A DNA stretch of 64,000 nucleotides from Planctomycetota bacterium (GTDB lineage: Bacteria; Planctomycetota; Phycisphaerae; UBA1845). The stretch lies in assembly GCA_029558835.1 (NCBI GenBank), contig JAKQDH010000182.1, forward strand, positions 24,492-88,491. Direction: 5' to 3'. Position 1 is the first letter of the stretch, and each line of letters begins with the position of its first letter. The position numbers and the translations under genes were made by a program. Below the pieces are notes generated by a model. That model had not been told where the DNA came from and did no database searches. It saw only the letters and a list, made by a program, of their open reading frames with translations. Below are positions 51,001 to 58,773 of this stretch, piece after piece.

Positions 51001-51753
51001 GGTGGTCTTGTACAGGCCGCTGCCGGGGCCCCATTTCTTGGCGGGGTCGTTGCCGTCGAACTGGTCGCGTTGACGTTCCCAGGTGGCGACCAGCAGCGTG
51101 TTGGGATCCTGCGGGTGCATCTGGACGTCGATGACGCCGGTGCGGTCGTCGATGTAGAGGACCTTCTTCCAGGTTGCGCCGCCGTCGGTGGTCTTGAACA
51201 GGCCGCGCTCAGGGTTGTGTCCCCAGAGGCGACCCAGCGCGCCGACGTAGACGATGTTGGGATCGGTGGGGTGAATGGCGATGCGGCCGATCTGGAACGA
51301 GTCCTTCAGGCCCATGTTTGTCCACGTCTTGCCGCCGTCGGTGGACTTGTAGACCCCGTCGCCCCAGGTGACGCTGTTGCGAGGGTTGTTCTCGCCGGTG
51401 CCGACCCAGACGATGTTGGGGTCGGACTGGGCGACGGCCATGTCGCCGACCGCGGCTACGTTCTCGTGCTGGAACTGGTACTCGAACGTGATGCCGTCGT
51501 TGGTGGTCTTGACCAGCCCACCGGAGGAGGTGGCGGCCCACCAGATCGTGGGGTCCTTCTCGTACACGGCGAGCGCGGTGATCCGGCCGCCCATGACGGC
51601 CGGACCGATGGACCGCCAGTGGAACGTGCCGACCCACTCGGGGGGCAGCGCCAGGGACGCCTGCTCATTTGCGTGCAGGGCGCCCGTGCCGCATGCCGAC
51701 AGCAGGACGGCGGTGCAAACGATTCCGGGGAGTCTTCCACGCAGCATCATCAT
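48037..51753 (-). CDS. Large BNR/sortilin-type propeller lipoprotein with PDZ and EF-hand inserts
   Basis: 1238 residues. Lipobox LLSAC (about Cys21). N-terminal BNR/VPS10-like repeats: SSGGLVKTTNDGITF, DGVYKSTDGGKTWTNMG, GLFKTTDGGATWKKV, GLYKTTDGGESW. Residues about 310-390 are a PDZ domain (GARLTHVTVDGPAAKAGLQP then GDIVLRLAG). More BNR blades follow. Residues about 750-810 are an EF-hand pair (CDLNKDGRLQPAEL; FDHDGSGALDADEL). Next comes a Pro/Ala-rich linker of about 130 residues, two further BNR motifs and a C-terminal beta domain. Related two-propeller proteins occur in planctomycetes; PDZ plus EF-hand inside one chain is unusual. Function unknown. Confidence 0.85.
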   Translation of the reverse strand: MMMLRGRLPGIVCTAVLLSACGTGALHANEQASLALPPEWVGTFHWRSIGPAVMGGRITALAVYEKDPTIWWAATSSGGLVKTTNDGITFEYQFQHENVAAVGDMAVAQSDPNIVWVGTGENNPRNSVTWGDGVYKSTDGGKTWTNMGLKDSFQIGRIAIHPTDPNIVYVGALGRLWGHNPERGLFKTTDGGATWKKVLYIDDRTGVIDVQMHPQDPNTLLVATWERQRDQFDGNDPAKKWGPGSGLYKTTDGGESWSRMTTGLPTCQLGRIGIDYYRKDPNFVYLVLESERIAQEPPDTPFLGIDGEDADVGARLTHVTVDGPAAKAGLQPGDIVLRLAGTTIHSYADLVKQIRKRRAGDTVEIEVSRQRKSVLVQATFTRRPAAGQEDGRERFPFSSGLGGQTENVHEMQGPQGHEYGGVYRSADGGQSWTRVNSVNPRPMYFSQVRVDPSANNFLYVLGIAFHSSTDGGATFVSDEARSAHPDHHALWIDPKDGRHMILGNDGGIYISHDRGAVWDYLNHVAIGQFYHVTVDPRPAYRVYGGLQDNGTWGGPARSRSDAGPVNDDWVLLNWADGFINQVDARDPDQVYFEMQYGGMGVYNFRTGERRGIRPPDDPSHGYRFNWKTPFLLSTHNPGIHYSAANFVFRSVDEGRNLKRISPELTRTREGSITVLAESPLDADLLYAGTDDGFVWATNNGGQHWTRLTDFPSAAPAAAVEKLEEGVSRLARGLPEYMLTALWQCDLNKDGRLQPAELPPPAAALFAQFDHDGSGALDADELQSLAAHLAGAAGALPSPAPGGGGHVPLSQPDARPELPTPDGTAPVPPRTPDTRAPSSPDEWLPPVPLDPALVQASVTPVVTAWSPPPEFTPSAPPSLLETVCTPLVTPRVPPAPPACPSSPQETPEPLIAQAATEPVPAAEPAAPPPESPPPAPTPGAEPRPLAEQLPGPRWVSSMVASRYERDRVYLTLDGHRSDDDLPYVFASEDAGKTWRSLGTHLPPTAGSTRVVREDRFNPDLLYLGTEFGTWVTLDRGLTWTRLNNNLPTVAIHEIAQHPTAGEIVVATHGRSLWVLEVTPLRHMTPGAVGAPAHLYPPHPAIQWCPQLGHGAPAPRRYVAENPPPGVNIYYSIGDQMRQVRLEVFDCAGEELRDLDAPSSPGLHCVNWDLREPPPDGAPPPRRHGRRSPTGGLVPPGTYRVVLTADEFTITRALTVEPDPDFPDCRPWDTGSGLPTREWD
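49334..49378 (-). repeat. Partial GGGTGCC-family element inside the BNR gene
   Basis: On the minus strand GGGTGCCTTGCCCTCACCCG and then CCCCAGGCGGGGGTGGGCAT match the left half of the 100 bp elements at 45109 and 58555. In frame it encodes part of the linker, around LPSPAPGGGGHVPL. Confidence 0.65.
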
Positions 51754-51765
51754 TTCAGCGGCTCT

Positions 51766-52944
51766 CTACATAGCAGGTTCTCCGTGTTCCCCGTGCCACC
51801 GGGGTGCGGCCCCTCCGCCGAACCGAGCGGCCGGAGAGGATGGGGACCACGGAGGCACGGACGGCACGGAGAGGGCACTTGGGGGTTGGGTTGTCGTCGG
51901 TTGGGTTGGGTGGGAACGGCGCGTGCCGGTGAGGTCTCGGTTGCCGAGCTGCCCGCAGGCGGCCATCAGGTCGCGACCCTTGGTCAAGCGACGTTTGCAG
52001 ATCTGGCCGGCTTCCTGAAGCCAGCCGAGGAAGCGGACCACGCTCTCCTCGGTCGGCGCCGGCCAGGGCGAGTCGCGGCGGGGGTTGTAGGGGATCACGT
52101 TGACGACGCCCTTGACGGGGCGAAGGTACTCGGTCAGTTCGAAGGCGTGCTCGCGGGCGTCGTTGACGCCGGGGATGAGCACGTATTCGATCATGAAGAA
52201 CTGGCAGCGGCGCAGCGGATAGGCCCGCAGCGCGTCCCGCAGTTCGAGCATGGATTCGCGGGCGGCCGTTGGCATGATGCGGGTGCGGATTTCGTCGTTG
52301 GGCGCGTTGAGCGAGATGGCCACGTTCAGCCGGCGCCAGCCGAGCTCGGCCAAGCGGCGGATGCCGGTGGCGCGGCCCACCGTCGACAACGCGATGCGGG
52401 CCATGGAGAAGGACAGGCCGGCCGGGTCGGTCAGCACGCGCACGGCTTGCAGCACGGCCTCCAGGTTGTCAAGCGGCTCGCCCATGCCCATGAAGACGAC
52501 GTTGCGGACGTCGCGGAAATACCGCCGCCCAGCCACCACTTGGCCGACGATCTCGCCCGCAGTCAGGTTGCGCAGCAGCCCGAGCTGTGCGGTTTCGCAG
52601 AAGAGGCAGCCGCGGGCACAGCCGATCTGCGACGACACGCAGAGGGTCTTCCATGCTCGTCCGCGGCGCCGCATGGGCACGACTACGCTTTCCGTCTCCA
52701 GGGCGTCGTGCGTCTGTTGGATGAACTTGGTGGTGTCGCCTTCGCCCACGGAGCGCACGACCGGCAGGACGTCGGCACGGAGTCCCCGCCACGCCTCGGG
52801 CGAGGCGATGGGCGTTGGGGGAGGGTCGCAGCCTTCCCGGCGATCCAGGAGCCGCTGGTATGTAAGGCGCAGCGCACGCATCTGGTGCCTTGCCGGTTGC
52901 AAGGCACCGCGCAGTTCAGCGAAGGTGAGACCGAGGACATCCAT
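51766..52944 (-). CDS. 23S rRNA A2503 methyltransferase family (RlmN/Cfr-like)
   Basis: Radical SAM enzyme, 392 residues from ATG at 52944 (MDVLGLTFAELRGALQPARH). Radical SAM motif CARGCLFCETAQLGLLRNL near residues 110-128 (RlmN has CxxxCxFC and then typically STG). VFMGMGEPLDNLEAVLQA; ISLNAPNDEIRTRIMP. The C-terminal catalytic Cys is in KGRDLMAACGQLG. After that a 50-residue Ser/Pro/Thr-rich tail, partly encoded by a TTGGG-repetitive stretch, has no family counterpart. RlmN rather than Cfr is likelier as a chromosomal gene, but this is not proven. Confidence 0.85.
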   Translation of the reverse strand: MDVLGLTFAELRGALQPARHQMRALRLTYQRLLDRREGCDPPPTPIASPEAWRGLRADVLPVVRSVGEGDTTKFIQQTHDALETESVVVPMRRRGRAWKTLCVSSQIGCARGCLFCETAQLGLLRNLTAGEIVGQVVAGRRYFRDVRNVVFMGMGEPLDNLEAVLQAVRVLTDPAGLSFSMARIALSTVGRATGIRRLAELGWRRLNVAISLNAPNDEIRTRIMPTAARESMLELRDALRAYPLRRCQFFMIEYVLIPGVNDAREHAFELTEYLRPVKGVVNVIPYNPRRDSPWPAPTEESVVRFLGWLQEAGQICKRRLTKGRDLMAACGQLGNRDLTGTRRSHPTQPTTTQPPSALSVPSVPPWSPSSPAARFGGGAAPRWHGEHGEPAM

Positions 52945-53356
52945 ATTCGAGCCTGCGACCACGTCGGGGGTCGGGAGACCGTACCCGAGTGGTGTGATCA
53001 GGGCCGGTGCCCCTCCGGCCGCGCGCGTACCGGCAACCGGCGGGCGGCCGGTGTAGTTGTCATCGGCGAGTCTGCCTGGATCTCCGCACCCGAACCCTCC
53101 CAGGTTGTACGGGGGCGTCGAACGTAGGGTATGACCCACCCCTCTGCCATATTGCCATACGAGTGTACGCGTTTGCAGGAGCCGTTGCCAGCAACTCCGG
53201 GGTTGTCAATTGAGGTGGCACCGGCCCCGGCGGCCGACACGGAACGCGCTGCCTGCGGTAGTCCCTGGGCTGCGAGGATTCCGGGGCGCCGGCGGAGCCA
53301 CGGGCGAGACGCCCGTGCCACGCGTCGGGCTGCGTGCAGCGTGGGAAACGTGCGCA
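52945..53356. other. Spacer upstream of rlmN-like gene
   Basis: No gene. A perfect palindrome CACGGGCG-AGA-CGCCCGTG at 53299-53317 looks like a further small dispersed repeat. No convincing promoter found for the rlmN-like gene. Confidence 0.35.
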
Positions 53357-53392
53357 TAGAAAGAGGGGGCGTGGGCTTCCGCTTGGCCCCCT
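53357..53392 (-). terminator. Intrinsic terminator of the 54-residue lipoprotein gene
   Basis: AGGGGGC/GCCCCCT stem (53364-53392), followed on the minus strand by CTTTCTAT. Confidence 0.65.
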
Positions 53393-53422
53393 GTGTAGTT
53401 GCTTCCGGTTACCGAGCAGATC

Positions 53423-53587
53423 CTACTGGTCGCCGACCTGGCTGCTCATGCCCGTCATGTGGCGCTCATGTTCCATCCCGCCGGTCAGCGCCTGCTCCTT
53501 CGGCGTGGTAGCGCAGGCCGTCACCAGCAGCGCCATCGCCAGCAGCCCCAGACTCAACAACCCTCTGATCCAAGTCCGCTTCAACAT
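53423..53587 (-). CDS. 54-residue lipoprotein
   Basis: MLKRTWIRGLLSLG starts a signal peptide ending in lipobox LVTAC (Cys25). The mature part is only 30 residues, acidic/His/Met-containing (GGMEHERHMTGMSS). A GGGAGATGAGG site precedes ATG. A longer open frame upstream (to 54124) is non-coding in character. It has its own TTGACA promoter and terminator. The small, His/Met-bearing peptide could bind metal, but that is speculation. Confidence 0.65.
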   Translation of the reverse strand: MLKRTWIRGLLSLGLLAMALLVTACATTPKEQALTGGMEHERHMTGMSSQVGDQ

Positions 53588-53726
53588 GGCCTCATCTCCC
53601 GTATTTGATGTGGTTCCCGCTCCAGCGTGGTTCCAACCGCGACCGCCCGGCTCCGTCCCTCCACGGAAGCTGCAGCGGCCGACCTTGATGTCCGCGTCCG
53701 GCAGCCACGTGCCTGCCTGGTGTCGA

Positions 53727-53755
53727 ATACTAGCTGTGCTCCGGCACAATGTCAA
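53727..53755 (-). promoter_or_regulatory. Sigma70-type promoter for the 54-residue lipoprotein
   Basis: TTGACA (53755-53750), 17 bp spacer, TAGTAT (53732-53727). Leader about 130 nt. The rest of 53588-54070 carries no gene. Confidence 0.6.
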
Positions 53756-54070
53756 CGCGAAGGGCAACTTGGCCGCGCGCGCCGGCTGACACGGTGCGCG
53801 GGTGTCTCCGTGTTTGCGGAAACGCCGCACGAATATCGGCCCCGGTGACAGCACTGTGACACCGAGGATACCGGGCTCCCTGCCTATGGGACCGTGCGCG
53901 ACAGCGGCGGATGTACCCCAAGGCCGACGGGCATGGAGTCCACGCCCGGAACCGCGGCACCGGCCGAGGAAGCAGGGAGGACAACCCCTTCCCGCGGGGT
54001 TGGTGAGCATGCTGCCCTCCGGGGTGGCGGAGCCGCGCTCCGGGTGGCCGCCGGCCGGCCGCGTCGGACA

Positions 54071-54120
54071 CCAAAAGACAGCAGCGTGGCGAGCGGAACA
54101 TCCTCCCCGCGCCACGCTGC
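54071..54120 (-). terminator. Intrinsic terminator of the porin/60-residue lipoprotein operon
   Basis: Perfect 11 bp stem GCAGCGTGGCG (54081-54091) / CGCCACGCTGC (54110-54120), followed on the minus strand by TGTCTTTTGG. Confidence 0.75.
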
Positions 54121-54153
54121 ACACCCAAGCGTTGCCGAATCTGACCGCGGCCG

Positions 54154-54336
54154 CTAGGGCAGCGGGACGTTGTCGCTCAGGATGCTGGTGGTTGTGCTCT
54201 TCACGTAGGCAAGCGTGCCGGCGACGATGTTGGCCCAGATGTCCTTCACGCCGCAGGACGTTGCGAACAACATGCCTCCCATGACCAGGGCCGCTAGTGC
54301 GCCCCCCTTCACCCGCCGAAGCATACGGCTCTTCAT
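54154..54336 (-). CDS. 60-residue lipoprotein downstream of porin
   Basis: Signal peptide MKSRMLRRVKGGALAALVMG ending in lipobox FATSC (Cys28). The mature 33 residues (VKDIWANIVAGTLAYVKSTT) are amphipathic. CTGGAGATT ribosome site. It starts 39 bp after the porin stop and is followed by a strong terminator, so it belongs to the porin message. Small phosphate/porin-linked lipoproteins of this kind are not known to me. Confidence 0.65.
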   Translation of the reverse strand: MKSRMLRRVKGGALAALVMGGMLFATSCGVKDIWANIVAGTLAYVKSTTTSILSDNVPLP

Positions 54337-54375
54337 GTGTGCAATCTCCAGAAAAGGACTGAACTACGCCTCTCG

Positions 54376-55734
54376 TTAGAATGAGAGCTTGACCCGGACG
54401 CCGCCGACGATGGCGTCACGTGCGTCCTTGCTTGCCCCGGGGTTGGTGATGACCTGGAAGTCAGGCGACACCGTGCACCAGGGAGTAACCTCGAAGGCAT
54501 AATACAACTCGTACACCGTCTCGCGGTCCGCCCGGGCGTTGACGAACTCACGCAGATCGCCGGAGAGAATGCTCTGGGCCATGCCGAAAGCGAGCACGTC
54601 GGCATTCCGCTGGGGGATCAACCCCTGGTAGGACGCCCCGAGGGACCAGAAGTGCTCGATGCGGTTGAGTTCCTCGTCCGCCCAGCCGTAGCGGGCGAAG
54701 ACGCCGAGTCCCTGCTTGTCCTTGGCGTCCTCGTTCTCTTTCCAAACCATCTGGTCGGCGCTGAAGTAGTACCCCACGTCGCCCGTCTCGAAGCGGTCGG
54801 TGAGCAACCCGCCGAGGTTGTTCCCATAGACGCGCTTGGTCACCGGATCATACCAGCAGCCCAGGCGGTAGTTGCCGGGGAGCGTGACGCCCAGGTGCTT
54901 GGGCAGGATGCCCGCTTCCCAGAAGCCGCGGAAGCGGCAATCGTCGTGGAAGGCCGTGTCGAAGCCGCCGGTGCCGTGCCGGTTGTGCGTGTTGATGGTG
55001 TCGGGGTCCATGGCGGCCATCTGGAAGTACAGCCAGTCCACGGGCCACACCTTGCCGAAGGCGCCGATGCCCTTGGTGTAGGGCATGGCCATGTTGTGGT
55101 TGAGGGCCCGATTCATGAACTGGTTGAGATAGTTCTCCGCGTAGACGTTCTTGTCGAACAGGTCGGAGATGTTCTGCAGCTTGCCGAGGCGGAACTCGAC
55201 GCGGTCGTCCCAGAGCCGCTGCCGATACCAGTACTTATCGAGCTCGATCCACTGGTCGCCGCTGGAGCCGGCCGCCCAGAACGGGGGCGTCAGCGAGCCG
55301 ACGTCGGCCTGGATGCCGTTATTCCAGTTTGACACAGCGCGAACGAAGAAGCTCCCGCCGTCGATCAACTTCATTTTCTGGAAGTCCAGTTCGAGGACGT
55401 AGAACGCCCTCCCGGCGACGTCGCAGGCGTTGTGGGTGTTGAGCCCGCCGCGGAAGTTGAACTGGGTCATCGTGCCCAGCAACGCCGAGAAGCTGATGCC
55501 CTGGTTCTCCAGATCGGTGCGGGTTCCGCCCCAGTCCCCGGTGAGACGTTTCGTCGTCCAGATGTCATAAGCTGGGGCCGGAGCGGGGGTGCTCGCGGCG
55601 GGCGGGGCCGGCGCTGCGGGCGGGGCCGGCGCTGCGGGCTTCTCCTGCCCGAGCGCGTCGCTCGAGCCCCAGGTGATGGCAGCCAGCACGAGGGCCATCA
55701 CCACGACAGACAGCCGTTGACAGATTGCATCCAT
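54376..55734 (-). CDS. OprB-like carbohydrate-selective porin
   Basis: 452 residues from ATG at 55734 (AGGAGGT site). Signal peptide LSVVVMALVLAAITWGSSDA, then a Pro/Ala-rich linker. RLTGDWGGTRTDLENQGISF is the OprB-family entry motif. Then come alternating beta strands with aromatic girdles (WYRQRLWDDRVEFRLGKLQN; FRGFWEAGILPKHLG), and the C-terminus ends RVKLSF with the terminal Phe expected of outer-membrane barrels. It supports a true outer membrane. The operon with the 60-residue lipoprotein has its own promoter. Confidence 0.88.
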   Translation of the reverse strand: MDAICQRLSVVVMALVLAAITWGSSDALGQEKPAAPAPPAAPAPPAASTPAPAPAYDIWTTKRLTGDWGGTRTDLENQGISFSALLGTMTQFNFRGGLNTHNACDVAGRAFYVLELDFQKMKLIDGGSFFVRAVSNWNNGIQADVGSLTPPFWAAGSSGDQWIELDKYWYRQRLWDDRVEFRLGKLQNISDLFDKNVYAENYLNQFMNRALNHNMAMPYTKGIGAFGKVWPVDWLYFQMAAMDPDTINTHNRHGTGGFDTAFHDDCRFRGFWEAGILPKHLGVTLPGNYRLGCWYDPVTKRVYGNNLGGLLTDRFETGDVGYYFSADQMVWKENEDAKDKQGLGVFARYGWADEELNRIEHFWSLGASYQGLIPQRNADVLAFGMAQSILSGDLREFVNARADRETVYELYYAFEVTPWCTVSPDFQVITNPGASKDARDAIVGGVRVKLSF

Positions 55735-55895
55735 GCCTAGACCTCCTGACGGAGCTATGCTGTGGGGTTTACGGTCGAACTCACGTTTTCCGGGCTGAGC
55801 TGCCTCGAATACCGCGCCACAGGCTCGAGGCTTCCACACTGTCCCTGTCCCTGGCCGGTCGCCTCGCAGCGACTGAGTGGGGCTGGGGTTCGCCT

Positions 55896-55924
55896 TGTTT
55901 ATCGGTCGTAAAGGCGAAGGTCAA
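55896..55924 (-). promoter_or_regulatory. Probable promoter of the porin operon
   Basis: TTGACC (55924-55919), 17 bp spacer, TAAACA (55901-55896). Leader about 155 nt. The remaining spacer to 56124 is without a gene. Confidence 0.4.
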
Positions 55925-56124
55925 TAAAGAAATCGCCTGTGCGAGTGCACTACGACGTTACGATAGGGGATCACCGCAGCATTGGTCCACAAGCAGAGCC
56001 ATTGGATGGCAGCCCCGGAGCCTTGCGAACCCCACGCCCCTCTGGTTCCGACATGCCCGCTCCCCGTGGGGGCCGGCCCTTCGCCGGTCGCTCCCGGGCC
56101 GTGTGCGCTGCCAGTAGTTGGCAC

Positions 56125-56198
56125 AGGCGGCGATGGGATTCGAACCCATGATTAACGGATTTGCAATCCGTCCCCTTGGTCCACTTGGGTACGCCGCC
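56125..56198 (-). tRNA. tRNA-Cys (GCA)
   Basis: Complete cloverleaf on the minus strand. Acceptor GGCGGCG pairs with CGCCGCC. Anticodon arm ACGGA-TTGCAAA-TCCGT with anticodon GCA. T arm ATGGG-TTCGAAT-CCCAT. The discriminator base is U73, the identity base for cysteine. CCA is not encoded. Length 74 nt. Confidence 0.95.
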
Positions 56199-56289
56199 GG
56201 ACTCACCCAACCGCGCGGGCAGGCAGGTCGCAGGCACTTAGCTGGCCGTCATCCGGCCGCGACTACGCCACGCCCGCCGCACGGGGCGT

Positions 56290-56318
56290 ACTATAGCATC
56301 GGCAGCTTGTGGAGCCAA
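56290..56318 (-). promoter_or_regulatory. Promoter of tRNA-Cys
   Basis: TTGGCT (56318-56313), 17 bp spacer, TATAGT (56295-56290). The precursor 5' leader would be about 85 nt. Confidence 0.55.
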
Positions 56319-57230
56319 GCACGGTTTCTGGACGTCCCGGTGAGTCTCAGGGGGCTGGTTGCTGCGTTCCGGCCGGTGTGGCTGTCGTTACAGGGGTGTG
56401 CGGCAGGCGCGTGTCTTGTCGGTCAGGCGGTCGCCAACGCCGGGTGAGGCGTTTCACGTCGCCGCGATGTGCGTATGGTGAAGGGGTGAGACCCGGTCCA
56501 ACGGGATCCGCGGCGCCCCGGGGATGACGCGAGTGCGTTAGCGCATGGGTGTGCGGCGTCCCGGTCCTGCGCCAGAGCTGTGGTCCTGACCTCGCCGGAG
56601 GGCGGCGGTCCGACCGGCCCGGAAGAGGACGCGCGGTCGCGGGTCTGATCCTGCACGGGCACGGTGTCCACAGCGGTGCGCACGTCCGGGGCGTCCCTTG
56701 AGGGACTGCGGGGCCGGGTGTCGTTGTCTCGCGAGCGGCTACCGCGTGCGCCGGTCATACCAGGCGTGGGGGACCGAGATCCTCGATGTTACTCACTCCG
56801 TCTGCCGCGGTACTTATGTTGCCGGTCGGTAGGCTACTGCCTATAGTGGCGCGCGGGCGGTCGCGATGAGGGCGGTGAAGCCGGTTGATGCCGCGGGCCG
56901 ATAGGAGTCGAAGCGGTGCGGTGTGCATGGGCACCGGCGCTGAGCGATATCGCCGTAACGTTCGACCCTGACTTTGTGCCGGCAGCAGGCCGGCCGGACC
57001 GGCGGCTCGAAGGTGTCGCGGAATCGCGCAGCCGGGTGCTTTGCCTGGACGGTGGGCGTGCAGGACGTGCTTCCTGTGCGCGATGGACAGGCCGGCACAG
57101 GACTGACGCATGCCCAGTCCCGGACGCTTGCCGGTTGCTCAAGGGTGACGAGTCACGGAAACTGATGCAGCGTTGCGGGCCCTAACGCCGGCGCCGGCAA
57201 CCAAGTGGCCCGGCGCGGAAGGAGCCGATC
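56319..57230. other. 0.9 kb spacer before enolase
   Basis: GC-rich, no gene supported on either strand; short frames lack ribosome sites and domains. No clear promoter for eno found by eye. Confidence 0.35.
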
Positions 57231-58523
57231 ATGTCGTCAACGAACATTGCCCACGTGGAAGCCCGAGAGATCCTCGACTCACGCGGAAACCCGACGCTGG
57301 AGGCGATCGTGGTCCTGGAAGACGAGAGCTACGGCGAGGCGGCCGTGCCGTCCGGGGCCTCCACCGGTGCGCATGAGGCCGTCGAGTTGCGCGATGGTGA
57401 TGAGAAGCGCTACGGTGGCAAGGGAGTGCTGACGGCCGTCGAGCACGTCAACACGGAGCTGGCGGATGCCGTCATCGGGATGGACGCCACGGACCAGGAG
57501 GACGTCGACCAGGCGATGATCGACCTGGATGGGACGCCGAACAAGTCGCGTCTGGGGGCGAACGCCATCCTGGCGGTGTCGCTGGCGACGGCCAAGGCGG
57601 CGGCGCAGGCGTGCGGGCTGCCGTTGTTCCGCTACCTGGGCGGGCCGAAGGCGCGCGTGATGCCCGTGCCGATGATGAACATTATCAACGGGGGTCGGCA
57701 CGGCGACAACACCGTGGATTTCCAGGAGTTCATGATCCAGCCGTGGGGGGCGCCGTCCTTCCGCGAGGCGTTGCGCATGGGGGCGGAGTGTTTCCATGCC
57801 CTGCGCGCCGTCCTCAAGAAACGCGGTTACAACACCAACGTGGGCGACGAGGGTGGGTTTGCCCCGAGCCTGAAGTCCAACGAGGAACCCCTGGAACTCA
57901 TTACCGAGGCAGTCCGCAAGGCCGGGTATGAGCTGGGCAAGGACGTCTTCATCGCCCTGGACCCGGCCACCAACGAGATGTTCGATGCCAATAGCGGGCG
58001 CTACAAGCTCTTCAAGTCGGCGCCGGACAAGAGCATGAGTTCGGGGGAGATGGTCTCGTACTGGCAGCGCTGGTGCGAGAAGTACCCGATTCGCAGCCTG
58101 GAGGACGGCTTGGCGGAGGACGATTGGGACGGCTGGAAGGAGCTGACGCAGCGCCTGGGCGAGCGCGTGCAACTGGTGGGCGACGATCTGTTCGTTACCA
58201 ACACGACGCGGCTGAAGAAGGGCATCGAGATGAAGGCGGCCAACTCGATCCTCATCAAGGTCAACCAGATCGGCACGCTGACCGAGACGTTCGCCGCGAT
58301 TGACATGGCCGCGCGGGTGGGCTGGACGGCCGTCATCAGCCACCGCAGCGGGGAGACCGAGGATACGACGATCGCCGACATTGCGGTGGCCACCGGGGTT
58401 GGACAGATCAAGACGGGTAGCGTGTGCCGTAGCGACCGGATCGCGAAGTACAACCGGCTGCTGCGCATCGAGGACCACCTGGGCCCGGCCGCCATCTACG
58501 GCGGCAGCCTGTGGAGCAAGTAG
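57231..58523 (+). CDS. eno: Enolase
   Basis: 2-phosphoglycerate to phosphoenolpyruvate. 430 residues, full length. Landmarks: AREILDSRGNPTLEA, PSGASTGAHEAVELRDGD (loop normally GSREA), NIINGGRHGDNTVDFQEFMI (usually GGSHADN), SLEDGLAEDDWDGW, KVNQIGTLTET with the catalytic Lys, and SHRSGETEDTTIADIAVATG. Changes in loop residues are moderate and the active-site Lys, Glu and Asp are kept. AAGGAG precedes ATG. Followed, after a repeat element, by a septum-initiator-type gene, an arrangement also seen for eno-ftsB in other bacteria. Confidence 0.95.
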   Translation: MSSTNIAHVEAREILDSRGNPTLEAIVVLEDESYGEAAVPSGASTGAHEAVELRDGDEKRYGGKGVLTAVEHVNTELADAVIGMDATDQEDVDQAMIDLDGTPNKSRLGANAILAVSLATAKAAAQACGLPLFRYLGGPKARVMPVPMMNIINGGRHGDNTVDFQEFMIQPWGAPSFREALRMGAECFHALRAVLKKRGYNTNVGDEGGFAPSLKSNEEPLELITEAVRKAGYELGKDVFIALDPATNEMFDANSGRYKLFKSAPDKSMSSGEMVSYWQRWCEKYPIRSLEDGLAEDDWDGWKELTQRLGERVQLVGDDLFVTNTTRLKKGIEMKAANSILIKVNQIGTLTETFAAIDMAARVGWTAVISHRSGETEDTTIADIAVATGVGQIKTGSVCRSDRIAKYNRLLRIEDHLGPAAIYGGSLWSK

Positions 58524-58554
58524 GGCGGGTTCTGCCTGCGTACCTGTTTGGCGT

Positions 58555-58654
58555 GGGTGCCATGCCCTCACCCGCCGCAGGCGGGGGTGGGCAGGTGCCG
58601 CGTCCGCAGAGGCATGCTTACCCGCGACCGCGGTCGCGGGAAAGCATGGCACCC
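58555..58654. repeat. MITE-like 100 bp element, GGGTGCCATGC family, copy 2
   Basis: Terminal inverted repeats GGGTGCCATGC (58555-58565) and GCATGGCACCC (58644-58654), interior as in copy 1, exactly 100 bp. Inserted between eno and the next gene. Followed by GACGCTAAACACGTAC, an inverted match to 45525-45540. Confidence 0.8.
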
Positions 58655-58773
58655 AGAACGCCGAAGACGCTAAACACGTACCTGCCCGCCAGCGGCGTGT
58701 GGACTGGGTTACCATGCCGTTGGGGGGGGCGGGCGCGGCGGCGGGCGCAGACCGCCCTACGGGGGGTGCATGG

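Noticed and set aside
49645..53127. 1160-residue plus-strand ORF
   Set aside because: Runs antisense across both the BNR and rlmN-like genes, which are supported by motifs; no domain of its own.
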